The translations under genes and the position numbers were made by a program. DNA of 35,547 nucleotides from an archaeon. Its GTDB lineage: Archaea; Nanobdellota; Nanobdellia; Pacearchaeales; JAPDKA01. The notes under the pieces were generated by a model. The model was not told the DNA's origin and searched no databases. It saw only the letters and a program-made list of their open reading frames with translations. Below are positions 25,886-33,485 of this stretch, in pieces. Where the stretch lies: NCBI GenBank assembly GCA_029258825.1, contig JAPDKA010000001.1, positions 1 to 35,547 of the forward strand, read 5' to 3'. Every line of letters starts with the position of its first letter. The stretch's first letter is position 1.

Positions 25886-26989
25886 ATGCCTGAGGAAATA
25901 ATAAATAAAAACCAACAAAAGCAAGAGCAGCGAGAGCAGCAAGAAAAGCAAGAGCAACGAGAACAAGAAAAACGATTAGAGCAACAAGCAGGGCAACAAG
26001 AAAAAAAGCAAGAAGAACAGCAAGAACAGCAAGCAGAAACAACACAACCAGAAGCAGAGACAAAATCCAAACCAAAATTCAAGTTAACATTTAAACCAAA
26101 ACAAAAAGAACAAAACCAACCTACAGACAAAGCTGGAAAAAGCATATACCTAACACATTACAAACTATTGCTAAGTTTAAGCTTGCTTATCTTGCTTAGC
26201 TCCATAGTTTACTTAAGCATATTTTATGCACAGCATAATAGCTTTATGCTCAAAGATGTTAGCTTAACCGGTGGCAGTACAATAACAATAGCAACCCAAT
26301 TAAATAGCGAAGTTATTGAAAACATGTTGAATGCTAACAACATTGATGCAACAACAAGGGTTGTGCGTGATTTATACACAGGAAAGCAGGTAGCAATAAT
26401 TATTGAAACACAGCAAAATGCTGACAGCATAATTGAAAAACTAAAGCAGCTTGGCATTAACCAAGATGATATAACTGTTGAATTTACAGGTCCAGCATTA
26501 AGTCAAGACTTTTTCAAGCAATTGTTAAAGGCATTAGCTATTGCTTTTGTTTTTATGGCAATCGTTGTTTTTATTATTTTTCGTGCTTATATGCCCAGCC
26601 TAGCTGTGGTGCTAGCAGCATTAACAGACCTTCTTGCTTGTCTTGCAATAATAGATGCATTAGGCATGAAAATCGGTTCAGCAGGCATAGCAGCATTTTT
26701 AATGTTACTCGGTTATAGCGTTGACACAGACATTATGCTAACTACACGTGTATTAAAACATAAACATATGCAATTTGAAAAAAGAATAAAAGCGGCATTA
26801 AAAACTGGGCTAACAATGACACTAACAAGTTTAATCGCAGTTTTTATTGCATACTTGTTAGTTACTTCGGCTATGCTTAAACAAATTTTTGCAATACTTT
26901 CAATAGGTCTAGCCATTGACCTTGCTTCAACCTGGTTAGGCAATGCAAGCTTGCTAGTAATTTACGCAAAGAAAAAACAAATGCTGTAA
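25886..26989 (+). CDS. secF: Archaeal-type SecF with long Gln/Glu-rich N-terminal extension
   Basis: About 367 residues. Residues ~7-85 are a low-complexity, Gln/Glu/Lys-rich cytoplasmic extension, turning basic before the first membrane segment (~92-114). The periplasmic-side domain follows. Then come five membrane segments with the family motif GYSVDTDIMLTTRVL. SecF and SecD form the accessory complex of the Sec channel and use ion flow to pull exported proteins. The order secF then secD is archaeal. The ATG at 25886 is chosen because a TATA box lies 26 bp upstream; an ATG at 25853 would overlap that box. The Gln-rich extension is not usual for SecF. secD follows after 6 nt. Confidence 0.85.
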   Translation: MPEEIINKNQQKQEQREQQEKQEQREQEKRLEQQAGQQEKKQEEQQEQQAETTQPEAETKSKPKFKLTFKPKQKEQNQPTDKAGKSIYLTHYKLLLSLSLLILLSSIVYLSIFYAQHNSFMLKDVSLTGGSTITIATQLNSEVIENMLNANNIDATTRVVRDLYTGKQVAIIIETQQNADSIIEKLKQLGINQDDITVEFTGPALSQDFFKQLLKALAIAFVFMAIVVFIIFRAYMPSLAVVLAALTDLLACLAIIDALGMKIGSAGIAAFLMLLGYSVDTDIMLTTRVLKHKHMQFEKRIKAALKTGLTMTLTSLIAVFIAYLLVTSAMLKQIFAILSIGLAIDLASTWLGNASLLVIYAKKKQML

Positions 26990-26995
26990 AGTAAA

Positions 26996-28717
26996 ATGGC
27001 ACTAAAAATCGGCACACGAACAATAATATTGTTGATCGTGCTTTTAGCAGCAATACTTGCAATAAAACCAACACCATGGGCAAAAGGAGTTATGATTAAT
27101 TATGTAGCAAGCAACAGTACTGCTGCTGCAGCAGGTTTAAGCAGCAAAGAAATAATAAAAGAAATAAATGGCATAACCATAAATACGCTTGAGGATTATA
27201 ATAAAGCATTAAGCCAAATTTTTGAAGAGAAAAACATAACTATTACTTTCACATATGCTAATAAAACTAAAACAATAAGCTACAAAGCTTACGGCTTAGA
27301 GTTTGATGTTATTAACACAAAAGCAAAAAATGTTTATGGTAATGCAAAAACTGCCGGACTGCGCGAGAACGCTGTTATATTAAGCATAAACAATTACAAC
27401 TTAAGCCAATACAGTTTTGATGAAATAAAGCAAGAAATAGAACAAAAGACTAAAGTTATTATTAAAACCAACAAAGATGAATATGTACTGCTCACTAGTA
27501 AGCCAGAGTTTACTGTTAAACCAATCGCTAAAACAAGATTAAAGCTAGGGCTAGACTTGCAAGGAGGTGCGAGAGCAATTGTAAGGCCTGTTGGCAATTT
27601 GACACAGCAAGACATAAACAACATTATTGCAGTGATAGAAAACAGATTCAATGTTTATGGTATTACTGATGTGAACGTAAGACAAATTCGTGATCTTGCA
27701 GGCAATTATTATGTGCTTGTTGAGATGTCTGGTGTTACGCCTACCGAATTGTCCGAGCTAATTAGCAGTCAAGGAAAGTTTGAAGCAAAAATAGGCAACA
27801 CTACTGTTTTTGTTGGCGGAAAAAAGCACATAACATCTGTCTGTCAAAATCCAGAATGTTCTGGTGTAAGGGAATGCCAAAAAACAAGTAATGGTTACTA
27901 CTGCAAGTTTGAATTTGCAATCTATCTTTCGCAAGAGGCTGCAGAAAAACACGCTAATATAACAGCAGGTTTAAGTGAAAACACAGAGAAGCCTGGCTAC
28001 TTAAATGAAACACTTGACCTTTACTTAGATGATCAGCTTGTTGACTCATTGTTGATCAGTAAAGATCTAAAAGGAAGGGCAACAACACAGATAGCAATAA
28101 GCGGTCCTGGCATTGGTGCAACAAAGCAGGAAGCATATGTGAATGCGTTAAAAAACATGAAAAAATTACAAACAATATTGATAACAGGCAGTTTGCCTGT
28201 AAAGCTGGAAATTGTCAAACTTGACAGCATTTCCGCAAGACTTGGAAAGCAGTTCTTGAAAAGTATTTTGATTGCTGCTTTAACAGCGATACTTGCTGTA
28301 GCCTTAATTGTGTTTTTGCGTTATAAGCGTGTAGTGCTAAGCCTACCAGTTATTGCTACAATGTTAAGTGAGATTATAATTATCTTAGGTGTTGCGGCGG
28401 TTATAAACTGGAATCTCGATCTGGCAAGCATTGCTGGTATTATAGCTGCAATAGGTACTGGTGTAGATGATCAAATTGTTATTCTTGATGAAGCACATTC
28501 AAGACAGCTAAGCTTTAAAGAACGTATTAAGAGAGCATTTTTCATTATCCTTGGTGCGTATGCAACAACGTTTGTAGCAATGCTACCGTTATGGTGGGCA
28601 GGTGCAGGACTACTCAAAGGTTTTGCATTAACCACAATAATTGGCATCACAATCGGTGTTTTTATCACAAGGCCAGCGTTCAGCGAGATGATTTCACGTA
28701 TTAAAGCATTAGAATAA
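26996..28717 (+). CDS. secD: Archaeal-type SecD with two PDZ-like repeats
   Basis: 573 residues. One membrane segment (~8-24) is followed by two PDZ-like units: residues ~29-98 (KGVMINYVASNSTAAAAGL, IIKEINGITI) and a more degenerate ~100-170. LKLGLDLQGGARAIV (~183-196) is the SecD signature. Four cysteines (~283, 288, 294, 303) lie in the extracytoplasmic domain and could form disulphides or bind metal. C-terminal membrane segments contain GTGVDDQIVILDEAHSR, the archaeal form of the conserved SecD motif. Works with SecF in post-translocational protein export. Translated in one unit with secF. No bacterial secD-yajC context. Confidence 0.88.
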   Translation: MALKIGTRTIILLIVLLAAILAIKPTPWAKGVMINYVASNSTAAAAGLSSKEIIKEINGITINTLEDYNKALSQIFEEKNITITFTYANKTKTISYKAYGLEFDVINTKAKNVYGNAKTAGLRENAVILSINNYNLSQYSFDEIKQEIEQKTKVIIKTNKDEYVLLTSKPEFTVKPIAKTRLKLGLDLQGGARAIVRPVGNLTQQDINNIIAVIENRFNVYGITDVNVRQIRDLAGNYYVLVEMSGVTPTELSELISSQGKFEAKIGNTTVFVGGKKHITSVCQNPECSGVRECQKTSNGYYCKFEFAIYLSQEAAEKHANITAGLSENTEKPGYLNETLDLYLDDQLVDSLLISKDLKGRATTQIAISGPGIGATKQEAYVNALKNMKKLQTILITGSLPVKLEIVKLDSISARLGKQFLKSILIAALTAILAVALIVFLRYKRVVLSLPVIATMLSEIIIILGVAAVINWNLDLASIAGIIAAIGTGVDDQIVILDEAHSRQLSFKERIKRAFFIILGAYATTFVAMLPLWWAGAGLLKGFALTTIIGITIGVFITRPAFSEMISRIKALE

Positions 28718-28725
28718 ACATTTTT

Positions 28726-28801
28726 ACATAAATATGGACAAAAACATACATAAATATGGAAAACTTTTTAAATAAATAAAATAAAAATACATAAATATGG
28801 A
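28726..28801 (+). promoter_or_regulatory. Three operator-like repeats ahead of HEPN-MNT
   Basis: ACATAAATATGGA occurs exactly three times, at 28726-28738, 28748-28760 and 28789-28801. The last copy contains the HEPN start codon. Each holds the inverted half-sites CATA and TATG. The placement on both sides of the TATA box suggests repression by the downstream wHTH-MNT protein. Confidence 0.6.
28765..28774 (+). promoter_or_regulatory. Archaeal TATA box for the HEPN-MNT operon
   Basis: TTTTTAAATA is centred about 27 bp before the ATG at 28797, between the second and third operator-like repeats. Confidence 0.6.
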
Positions 28802-29258
28802 AGATTTAACTTCATTTAAAAATTTAGTAGAAGAGGGGGTAATAAAGAACTTACCAGAAATTGAAAAAACCAAATACGTAACATTCTACTTAAACCTGTT
28901 TAATGAAGACATTGAGTTATGTAAAAAATTAATAAATACTTCATCAAGATGGTCGATTATATGTGGGTATTACGCCATGCACAACATTGCCAAAGCTGTA
29001 TTAGCCAAATTATTTAATATTAAAATAAGTGGAAAATTTGTTCATCAAGCAACAATAATAGCATTAAAGAGGTTTAAAGACGAAATAAATAAAATTATAG
29101 GGGGAAAATGTAACATTGATGAATTGTTAGATTATTTGGAAATAGCAAAAAATAAAAGAGCATCTTCACAATATTACAGAAAAAACATAGGAGAATACGA
29201 AAAAAATGAGGCATATGATTTTCTTAAAACTATTGTAGAACCTTTCATTAATTTATGA
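28797..29258 (+). CDS. HEPN-domain protein (toxin partner), archaeal side
   Basis: 153 residues, helical. SSRWSIICGYYAMHNIAKAVLAKLF is the HEPN core helix pair, and KRASSQYYRKNIGEY occupies the usual active-site region. As in the first pair, no RX4-6H motif is seen, so RNase activity cannot be asserted. The gene is 18 nt before a wHTH-MNT gene and is preceded by three operator-like repeats and a TATA box, supporting a self-regulated toxin-antitoxin module. It uses AGA/AGG arginine codons, unlike the flanking secFD and YdjM-like genes, which suggests the pair was inserted. Confidence 0.8.
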   Translation: MEDLTSFKNLVEEGVIKNLPEIEKTKYVTFYLNLFNEDIELCKKLINTSSRWSIICGYYAMHNIAKAVLAKLFNIKISGKFVHQATIIALKRFKDEINKIIGGKCNIDELLDYLEIAKNKRASSQYYRKNIGEYEKNEAYDFLKTIVEPFINL

Positions 29259-29276
29259 AAATTTTAATCGATAAAA

Positions 29277-29849
29277 ATGATTGAAAACTATTTGGGAAAC
29301 AAAACTGTATGGAAGATTTTGAGATTACTTAGTCAGGCCCCTGGAAAAGCTACATACGTAAAAGAGATAAGAAAATATACTGGAGCAGGAAATTTCGCAA
29401 TAGCCAATGCGTTGAAATATCTTGTTAAATATAAAATAGTAGAAGTAAGCAAATACGGAAATAGAAAGCTATACCGAATAAATATGTTAAACCCAATAGC
29501 AAAAAAAATTTTAGAAATTTTTGATATAGAAAAGGAAAAGTTAAGAGATTTACAACCATCAATTGTAACGAAGCTCGCCAAAATAGTTGATCGGATAACG
29601 GAAACTACCTCCCCAATACAAATCATTTTGTTTGGAAGCTACGCAAAAGGTAGTACTACCAGATACAGTGATATCGATTTATGTGTAATATTACCTAACA
29701 AAGATAAAAAAGCAAAGCAGCGATTATTAAGATTAAATATTAAAAACGTACAACTGCATTGTTTTTACCAATCCGAATTCGAAAAATTGAAAAAAGCAAA
29801 AGACACATTAGTAGAACAAATATTGACAGAAGGTATAAACCTGTTATAG
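29277..29849 (+). CDS. wHTH-MNT nucleotidyltransferase (antitoxin/regulator)
   Basis: 190 residues. Residues ~1-75 form a winged helix-turn-helix (VWKILRLLSQAPGKATYVKEI ... ANALKYLVKYKIVEV). Residues ~95-190 form a minimal nucleotidyltransferase with an intact GS-x10-DID motif (GSYAKGSTTRYSDIDLCVIL). The DNA-binding domain makes this a likely self-repressor acting on the repeats at 28726-28801, while the MNT part would neutralise the HEPN partner. Follows the HEPN gene by 18 nt and is followed after 6 nt by the YdjM-like gene, so read-through is likely. Confidence 0.88.
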   Translation: MIENYLGNKTVWKILRLLSQAPGKATYVKEIRKYTGAGNFAIANALKYLVKYKIVEVSKYGNRKLYRINMLNPIAKKILEIFDIEKEKLRDLQPSIVTKLAKIVDRITETTSPIQIILFGSYAKGSTTRYSDIDLCVILPNKDKKAKQRLLRLNIKNVQLHCFYQSEFEKLKKAKDTLVEQILTEGINLL

Positions 29850-29855
29850 TCAAAA

Positions 29856-30359
29856 ATGCTCCCAAAATATCATGCTTTAGTAGGCTTGTTTTTTTGTGCA
29901 TTCCTTGTATTAATTGCTATACAAAACACAATAACAACACAGTTTCTTGCCTTTCTTGCTGTTGTGTGGCTAACAAACCTACTTATTGATGTAGACCATT
30001 ACATAATTTTTGTTTATCGCACGCATAACATTAGCTTAAGAAAAGCATACAAATTTTTTTATGATTTGTTAAAGCAAGAGCGAAAAAAACCTCCTAAGAA
30101 CTATTATTTATGTGTGTTCCACACAATCGAATTTGTTGCAGCATTATTTTTCGTTTATTTTTTAACTCAACACTGGGTTGTTGAAGCATTACTTGTTGGG
30201 GTACTACTGCACATTTTCACAGATTTAATAGCTGCTGTGTATGAACAACGTATTTACAAAAATACAATCATTTTATTTTCATTGATAGCAAGAGCTATGG
30301 CGAGAACAAAAACAAAAAAGTTAAAAGTAAAAAGAACAGTCAGCAAAGTTAAATCATAA
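29856..30359 (+). CDS. YdjM-like membrane-bound metal-dependent hydrolase
   Basis: 167 residues with about four membrane segments. Conserved polar positions match the YdjM/DUF457 family: His and Gly at the start (PKYHALVG), a DVDHY motif after the second segment, FHTIEF, and LHIFTDL. These His/Asp residues are thought to bind metal at the membrane. The substrate is unknown. A basic tail (ARTKTKKLKVKRTVSKVK) ends the protein. The spacing suggests co-transcription with the MNT gene, but codon use resembles secFD rather than the HEPN-MNT pair. Confidence 0.7.
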   Translation: MLPKYHALVGLFFCAFLVLIAIQNTITTQFLAFLAVVWLTNLLIDVDHYIIFVYRTHNISLRKAYKFFYDLLKQERKKPPKNYYLCVFHTIEFVAALFFVYFLTQHWVVEALLVGVLLHIFTDLIAAVYEQRIYKNTIILFSLIARAMARTKTKKLKVKRTVSKVKS

Positions 30360-30381
30360 AAGCTTAATTAAAGTTTAGATA

Positions 30382-30418
30382 AGTGTTAGTTACTAACACT
30401 TAACTGTTAGTTACTAAC
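30382..30418. promoter_or_regulatory. Tandem palindromic operator ahead of the flippase gene
   Basis: AGTGTTAGTTACTAACACT (30382-30400, perfect 9-bp arms around one base) is followed by a second copy of its core, GTTAGTTACTAAC, at 30406-30418. The cores (30385 and 30406) start 21 bp apart, two helical turns, so bound dimers would lie on the same DNA face. Located 39-75 bp before the flippase start. Confidence 0.65.
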
Positions 30419-30456
30419 AATAGACTAGAAGTTAAAAATCTAAAGCAAGAAAGAAA

Positions 30457-31785
30457 ATGAAAATAATTCAAAGATTACTTTACAAAATTGGGGCAAAGCC
30501 AGGAACAGTAACAAGAATTGCTGTTAAGAATGCTTGGTGGCAATTTTTAAGTAACATAGTAATGAAGATTGGCGGTTTGTTATTTACTGTAATTATAGCC
30601 AGGATATTAATGCCAGAGTTGTTCGGTCTATATAGTCTTGTAATGACAATACTAGGTATAACACTAATTTTAGCTGACGCTGGAGTTAACTCAACATTTA
30701 TCAGGTATGCATCGTTTTATCTGGGTAAAAATAAAAAAAACATAGCAAAACAATATTCTGCATTTTTATTTAGAATAAAAGTTATACTTACACTTGTTTT
30801 TGCTGTAATTATTGTAGCTATTGCATTGCCATTGCAGCAATTTTTTACTAAACCTATTGCTACAGCATTAATGTTCGGCTCCATATACTTGCTTGCATAC
30901 AGCTTAACAGGTTTTTTCCTTGCTTTTTTTGATGCATTGAATGAGTTTAAGTATAAATTTATACAGCAAGTCATTTTTCAACCAGCCAGGGTTTTGTTTT
31001 CATCGCTAGCAGCAATCGTTGCAATACGCTACAATACAGCAGTAGAGTCAATTATCATTGCATTGAGCATTGCTGCACTTATGCCATTCTTCTATCTTTT
31101 CAGTGTAATAAGAAAACGTTACAAGTTTATCTTACCAGCAGCAAAGCCGAAGATTAGTGCAAAAAAAAGAAAAGAAATCTACAGTTTCATAATAAACCTA
31201 ACCTTTGTTGGACTTAGTGGTGTTATCTTTGGCCAAATCGACACAATTATGCTTGGTAAATTCGTGGAAGCAGAATGGCTTGGCTACTATAAGGCAGCTT
31301 TCTCCTTATTTTTTGGGGTTGTTGGTTTGTTAAGCATTCACGCTGTTTTTTATCCAATATTTTCAAGATACGCAAGGGATAAGCAAAAACTAAACAAAAT
31401 GGTCAAAAAAGCAAATAAGATGCTGCTTGCTATCGCTTTACTTGGGTTTATACTGCTGGAGGTATTTGCTTATCCAGCAGTATTGCTGTTGTTTGGTAAA
31501 GCTTACATGAATGCATTGCTGCTAGTACGTTTACTTGCTATAATGATATTTGCTGTATTCTTAATACCAATACAAGTACAATACTACTCTGCTATAAAAA
31601 AGCCTGAAATGATAGCAAAAATGTTGAGCATAGCAATGACATTAAACATAATTCTTAACTACATTTTTATAAAATGGTTACTAAGCTATAGTCAAATGCA
31701 TGCTGTTATTGGTGCTGCACTAGCAACAATTATAAGCAGATATGTTTATCTCTGCTTGCTTGCTATAGGAAAGAGAATTGATTAA
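30457..31785 (+). CDS. Polysaccharide/lipid-linked oligosaccharide flippase (Wzx-like)
   Basis: 442 residues with 12-14 membrane segments. The start (AVKNAWWQFLSNIVMKIGGLLFTVIIARILMPELFGLYSLV) is the signature of the polysaccharide-biosynthesis/MOP flippase family (PF01943/PF13440), as is IDTIMLGKFVEAEWLGYYKAAF in the second half. It would flip lipid-linked sugars across the membrane for glycoprotein or surface glycan assembly. The FkbM and GT9 genes to the right suit that job. A double palindrome precedes it. The 3' end contains the first copy of a 34-bp direct repeat. A possible TATA element is TTAAAAA at 30432-30438. Confidence 0.85.
   Translation: MKIIQRLLYKIGAKPGTVTRIAVKNAWWQFLSNIVMKIGGLLFTVIIARILMPELFGLYSLVMTILGITLILADAGVNSTFIRYASFYLGKNKKNIAKQYSAFLFRIKVILTLVFAVIIVAIALPLQQFFTKPIATALMFGSIYLLAYSLTGFFLAFFDALNEFKYKFIQQVIFQPARVLFSSLAAIVAIRYNTAVESIIIALSIAALMPFFYLFSVIRKRYKFILPAAKPKISAKKRKEIYSFIINLTFVGLSGVIFGQIDTIMLGKFVEAEWLGYYKAAFSLFFGVVGLLSIHAVFYPIFSRYARDKQKLNKMVKKANKMLLAIALLGFILLEVFAYPAVLLLFGKAYMNALLLVRLLAIMIFAVFLIPIQVQYYSAIKKPEMIAKMLSIAMTLNIILNYIFIKWLLSYSQMHAVIGAALATIISRYVYLCLLAIGKRID
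31729..31762 (+). repeat. 34-bp direct repeat, copy 1 (inside flippase 3' end)
   Basis: Identical over 34 bases to 33151-33184 (begins ATTATAAGCAGATATG and ends CTGCTTGCTTG). This copy encodes flippase residues near the C-terminus (IISRYVYLCLL), so it is the likely original. Confidence 0.85.
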
Positions 31786-32070
31786 CATCTTAGAAAACAT
31801 ATTGACTACATATTGACCAAAATGCATGCATTTTAGCTAATACATTGACCAAAATGTTTATACCATATAGATTGCTTTACAAGAGTTACGATGATTGTGT
31901 TGGTGTATTAAGAGAGGGATTTTTGTTACTTTAACCAAAGTTTAGGAAAACCAAATGTAAAAAAATGAGCAATCCACATCAAATAATACTTAGTTAAGAG
32001 ATCTTTTATTTTTTTAAAGTTAACTTTAATAAAACAAAAAATTTTTAAAGTTGTTTTTTTTTATTCTCTT
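31786..32070. other. Intergenic region with palindromes and TTGAC repeats
   Basis: 285 bp without a recognisable gene. ACATATTGAC occurs at 31797-31806 and 31808-31817; ATTGACCAAAATG at 31812-31824 and 31844-31856; a perfect palindrome AAAATGCATGCATTTT at 31819-31834. TTTATA at 31857-31862 could be a TATA box for a short RNA. A second perfect palindrome, TTAAAGTTAACTTTAA, is at 32014-32029 just ahead of the ATPase promoter. Confidence 0.5.
32042..32049 (+). promoter_or_regulatory. Archaeal TATA box for the ATPase gene
   Basis: TTTTTAAA is centred about 26 bp before the ATG at 32071, with a 16-bp palindrome (32014-32029) immediately upstream in operator position. Confidence 0.6.
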
Positions 32071-33108
32071 ATGTATTTCACATTAGAGCCTAAAAGTAAA
32101 AAGGAAGATTTTTTCAATTATGAACACGAATACAGAAAATTAGTGTCTGCTCTCCAGAATGAGAGATTGATTTTTGTTCTGGGGGTTAGAAGAACAGGTA
32201 AAACAAGCCTAATGAACGTCGTGTATAATCAATTAAGAGGAATAAAAGTTTGGCTTGATGGTAGAATAATCAGAGACCCAAAAAAAGAAATTTTTTGGGC
32301 TATCTATGAAGCTGTTAAAGAAAAAAAATCAAAAATTTTTGGCAAAATTGAAAGTTTAAACATAGAGGCTTTAGGGATTGGGTTAACCATAAAAGTTAAA
32401 AAAGAATCTTTAAGAGAAATAGAAAAAGAGATAAGAAAGGTAAAGAGAATTTTTGTATTCATAGATGAGGCAGCTTACATGCCTGCAAAAGAACTATCGA
32501 AAGTGTTATCTTATTTTTATGACTTTTTTCCAAACATAACCTTCATTGTTTCGGGAAGTGAGGTCGGATTAATAAACGAAATAATCGGGGAAGGAGAAAT
32601 AGAGCAACACCCATTACATGGAAGAGAAATCAGTAAGATAATATTAAACAGACTGGACAAAAATAGGGCTTACGAGTTTCTTAAAGAAGGATTCAAGCAA
32701 ATAAATGTAAAAATAAAAGAGGATGAAATTTATCAAGTGATAAACGAATTAGACGGGCTTATAGGATGGCTCACCCTCTTTGGATTTAGGAGGGGGATTT
32801 TAAAAGAAAAGAAGGCATTAAAGACAACAATAGAGATAGCATCACGAATCGCGGCTTCTGAGCTAAATAATTTTCTTGAAAAAGTAAAGAACAGAAAAAT
32901 ATATTTAACGATATTAAGAAAAGTAAATGGTAATGGTTGGCTTGAATTAAAGAATCTTGTGGATAGAGAGTTAAGAAAAACAATAAATCCCAGCACTTTT
33001 AACTATTGTTTAAACAAACTTAAAAAATATTCGTTTGTTGAAGAGAGAGACAATAAATACTTTTTGGCCGATCCAATTTTACTTAAGGCAAGTTTTTTGC
33101 TTAGTTAA
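32071..33108 (+). CDS. Archaeal STAND/AAA-type ATPase (PF01637 family)
   Basis: 345 residues. Walker A is GVRRTGKTS (~30-38), Walker B is IFVFIDEAAYM, and a sensor segment FIVSGSEVGLI follows. The C-terminal ~110 residues are helical and end in a winged-helix-like region (NPSTFNYCLNKLKKYSFVEERDNKYFLADP). This is the archaeal ATPase group, a large, often multicopy family of unknown role, frequently linked to mobile elements. The gene and its promoter lie between two copies of a 34-bp direct repeat. Arginine codons are nearly all AGA/AGG, unlike secFD. These signs suggest it was inserted. Confidence 0.88.
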   Translation: MYFTLEPKSKKEDFFNYEHEYRKLVSALQNERLIFVLGVRRTGKTSLMNVVYNQLRGIKVWLDGRIIRDPKKEIFWAIYEAVKEKKSKIFGKIESLNIEALGIGLTIKVKKESLREIEKEIRKVKRIFVFIDEAAYMPAKELSKVLSYFYDFFPNITFIVSGSEVGLINEIIGEGEIEQHPLHGREISKIILNRLDKNRAYEFLKEGFKQINVKIKEDEIYQVINELDGLIGWLTLFGFRRGILKEKKALKTTIEIASRIAASELNNFLEKVKNRKIYLTILRKVNGNGWLELKNLVDRELRKTINPSTFNYCLNKLKKYSFVEERDNKYFLADPILLKASFLLS

Positions 33109-33150
33109 ACCATGTAGTAGCAAAATTAGTAATAGCAAAATTAAAGGCAC

Positions 33151-33184
33151 ATTATAAGCAGATATGTTTATCTCTGCTTGCTTG
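33151..33184 (+). repeat. 34-bp direct repeat, copy 2 (intergenic)
   Basis: Exact copy of 31729-31762, here non-coding, 42 bp after the ATPase stop and 8 bp beyond the end of the convergent small coiled-coil gene. Confidence 0.85.
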
Positions 33185-33192
33185 ATACAATT

Positions 33193-33462
33193 TTAATAAG
33201 AAGTGTCAGGGTTACCTCTATCAATTTGACCAACTAATACTTCAAGTTGGCTAATTTCATCATAAAGAGGGCTCTCTCTATCTACCTTTTTATATAATTC
33301 ATTAATTTTTTTGTAAATTTCTTTCTTCAGCGCATATAATTCATTTCGTAAATGTTCATCTTTGATTTGGTTATCCTTTCTTCCTGCTTCCCAGTAACGC
33401 TTCTTATATTCTTGTATTTTTTCTTTAAGTTCCTCTAATTCAATATGGATGTCATCACTCAT
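33193..33462 (-). CDS. Small coiled-coil protein, unknown
   Basis: 89 residues, highly charged. Two helices (IELEELKEKIQEYKKRYWEA and ELYALKKEIYKKINELYKKV) form a likely helical hairpin or coiled coil, followed by a short tail. No signal peptide, membrane segment or enzyme motif. A TATA box lies 27 bp upstream of the start on the same strand, so the gene appears to be expressed alone. I do not recognise a family. Confidence 0.65.
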   Translation of the reverse strand: MSDDIHIELEELKEKIQEYKKRYWEAGRKDNQIKDEHLRNELYALKKEIYKKINELYKKVDRESPLYDEISQLEVLVGQIDRGNPDTSY

Positions 33463-33485
33463 AAATTAAGTTTTGAAAAAGAAGG

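Noticed and set aside
25926..26080. Minus-strand Leu/Val/Ala-rich frames opposite the secF N-terminus
   Set aside because: They are the reverse reading of CAA/CAG/GAA repeats and are low-complexity shadows.
31729..33184. 34-bp repeat as a transposon target-site duplication
   Set aside because: 34 bp is far longer than usual target duplications, no terminal inverted repeats or transposase were seen; site-specific integration or homologous duplication fits better.
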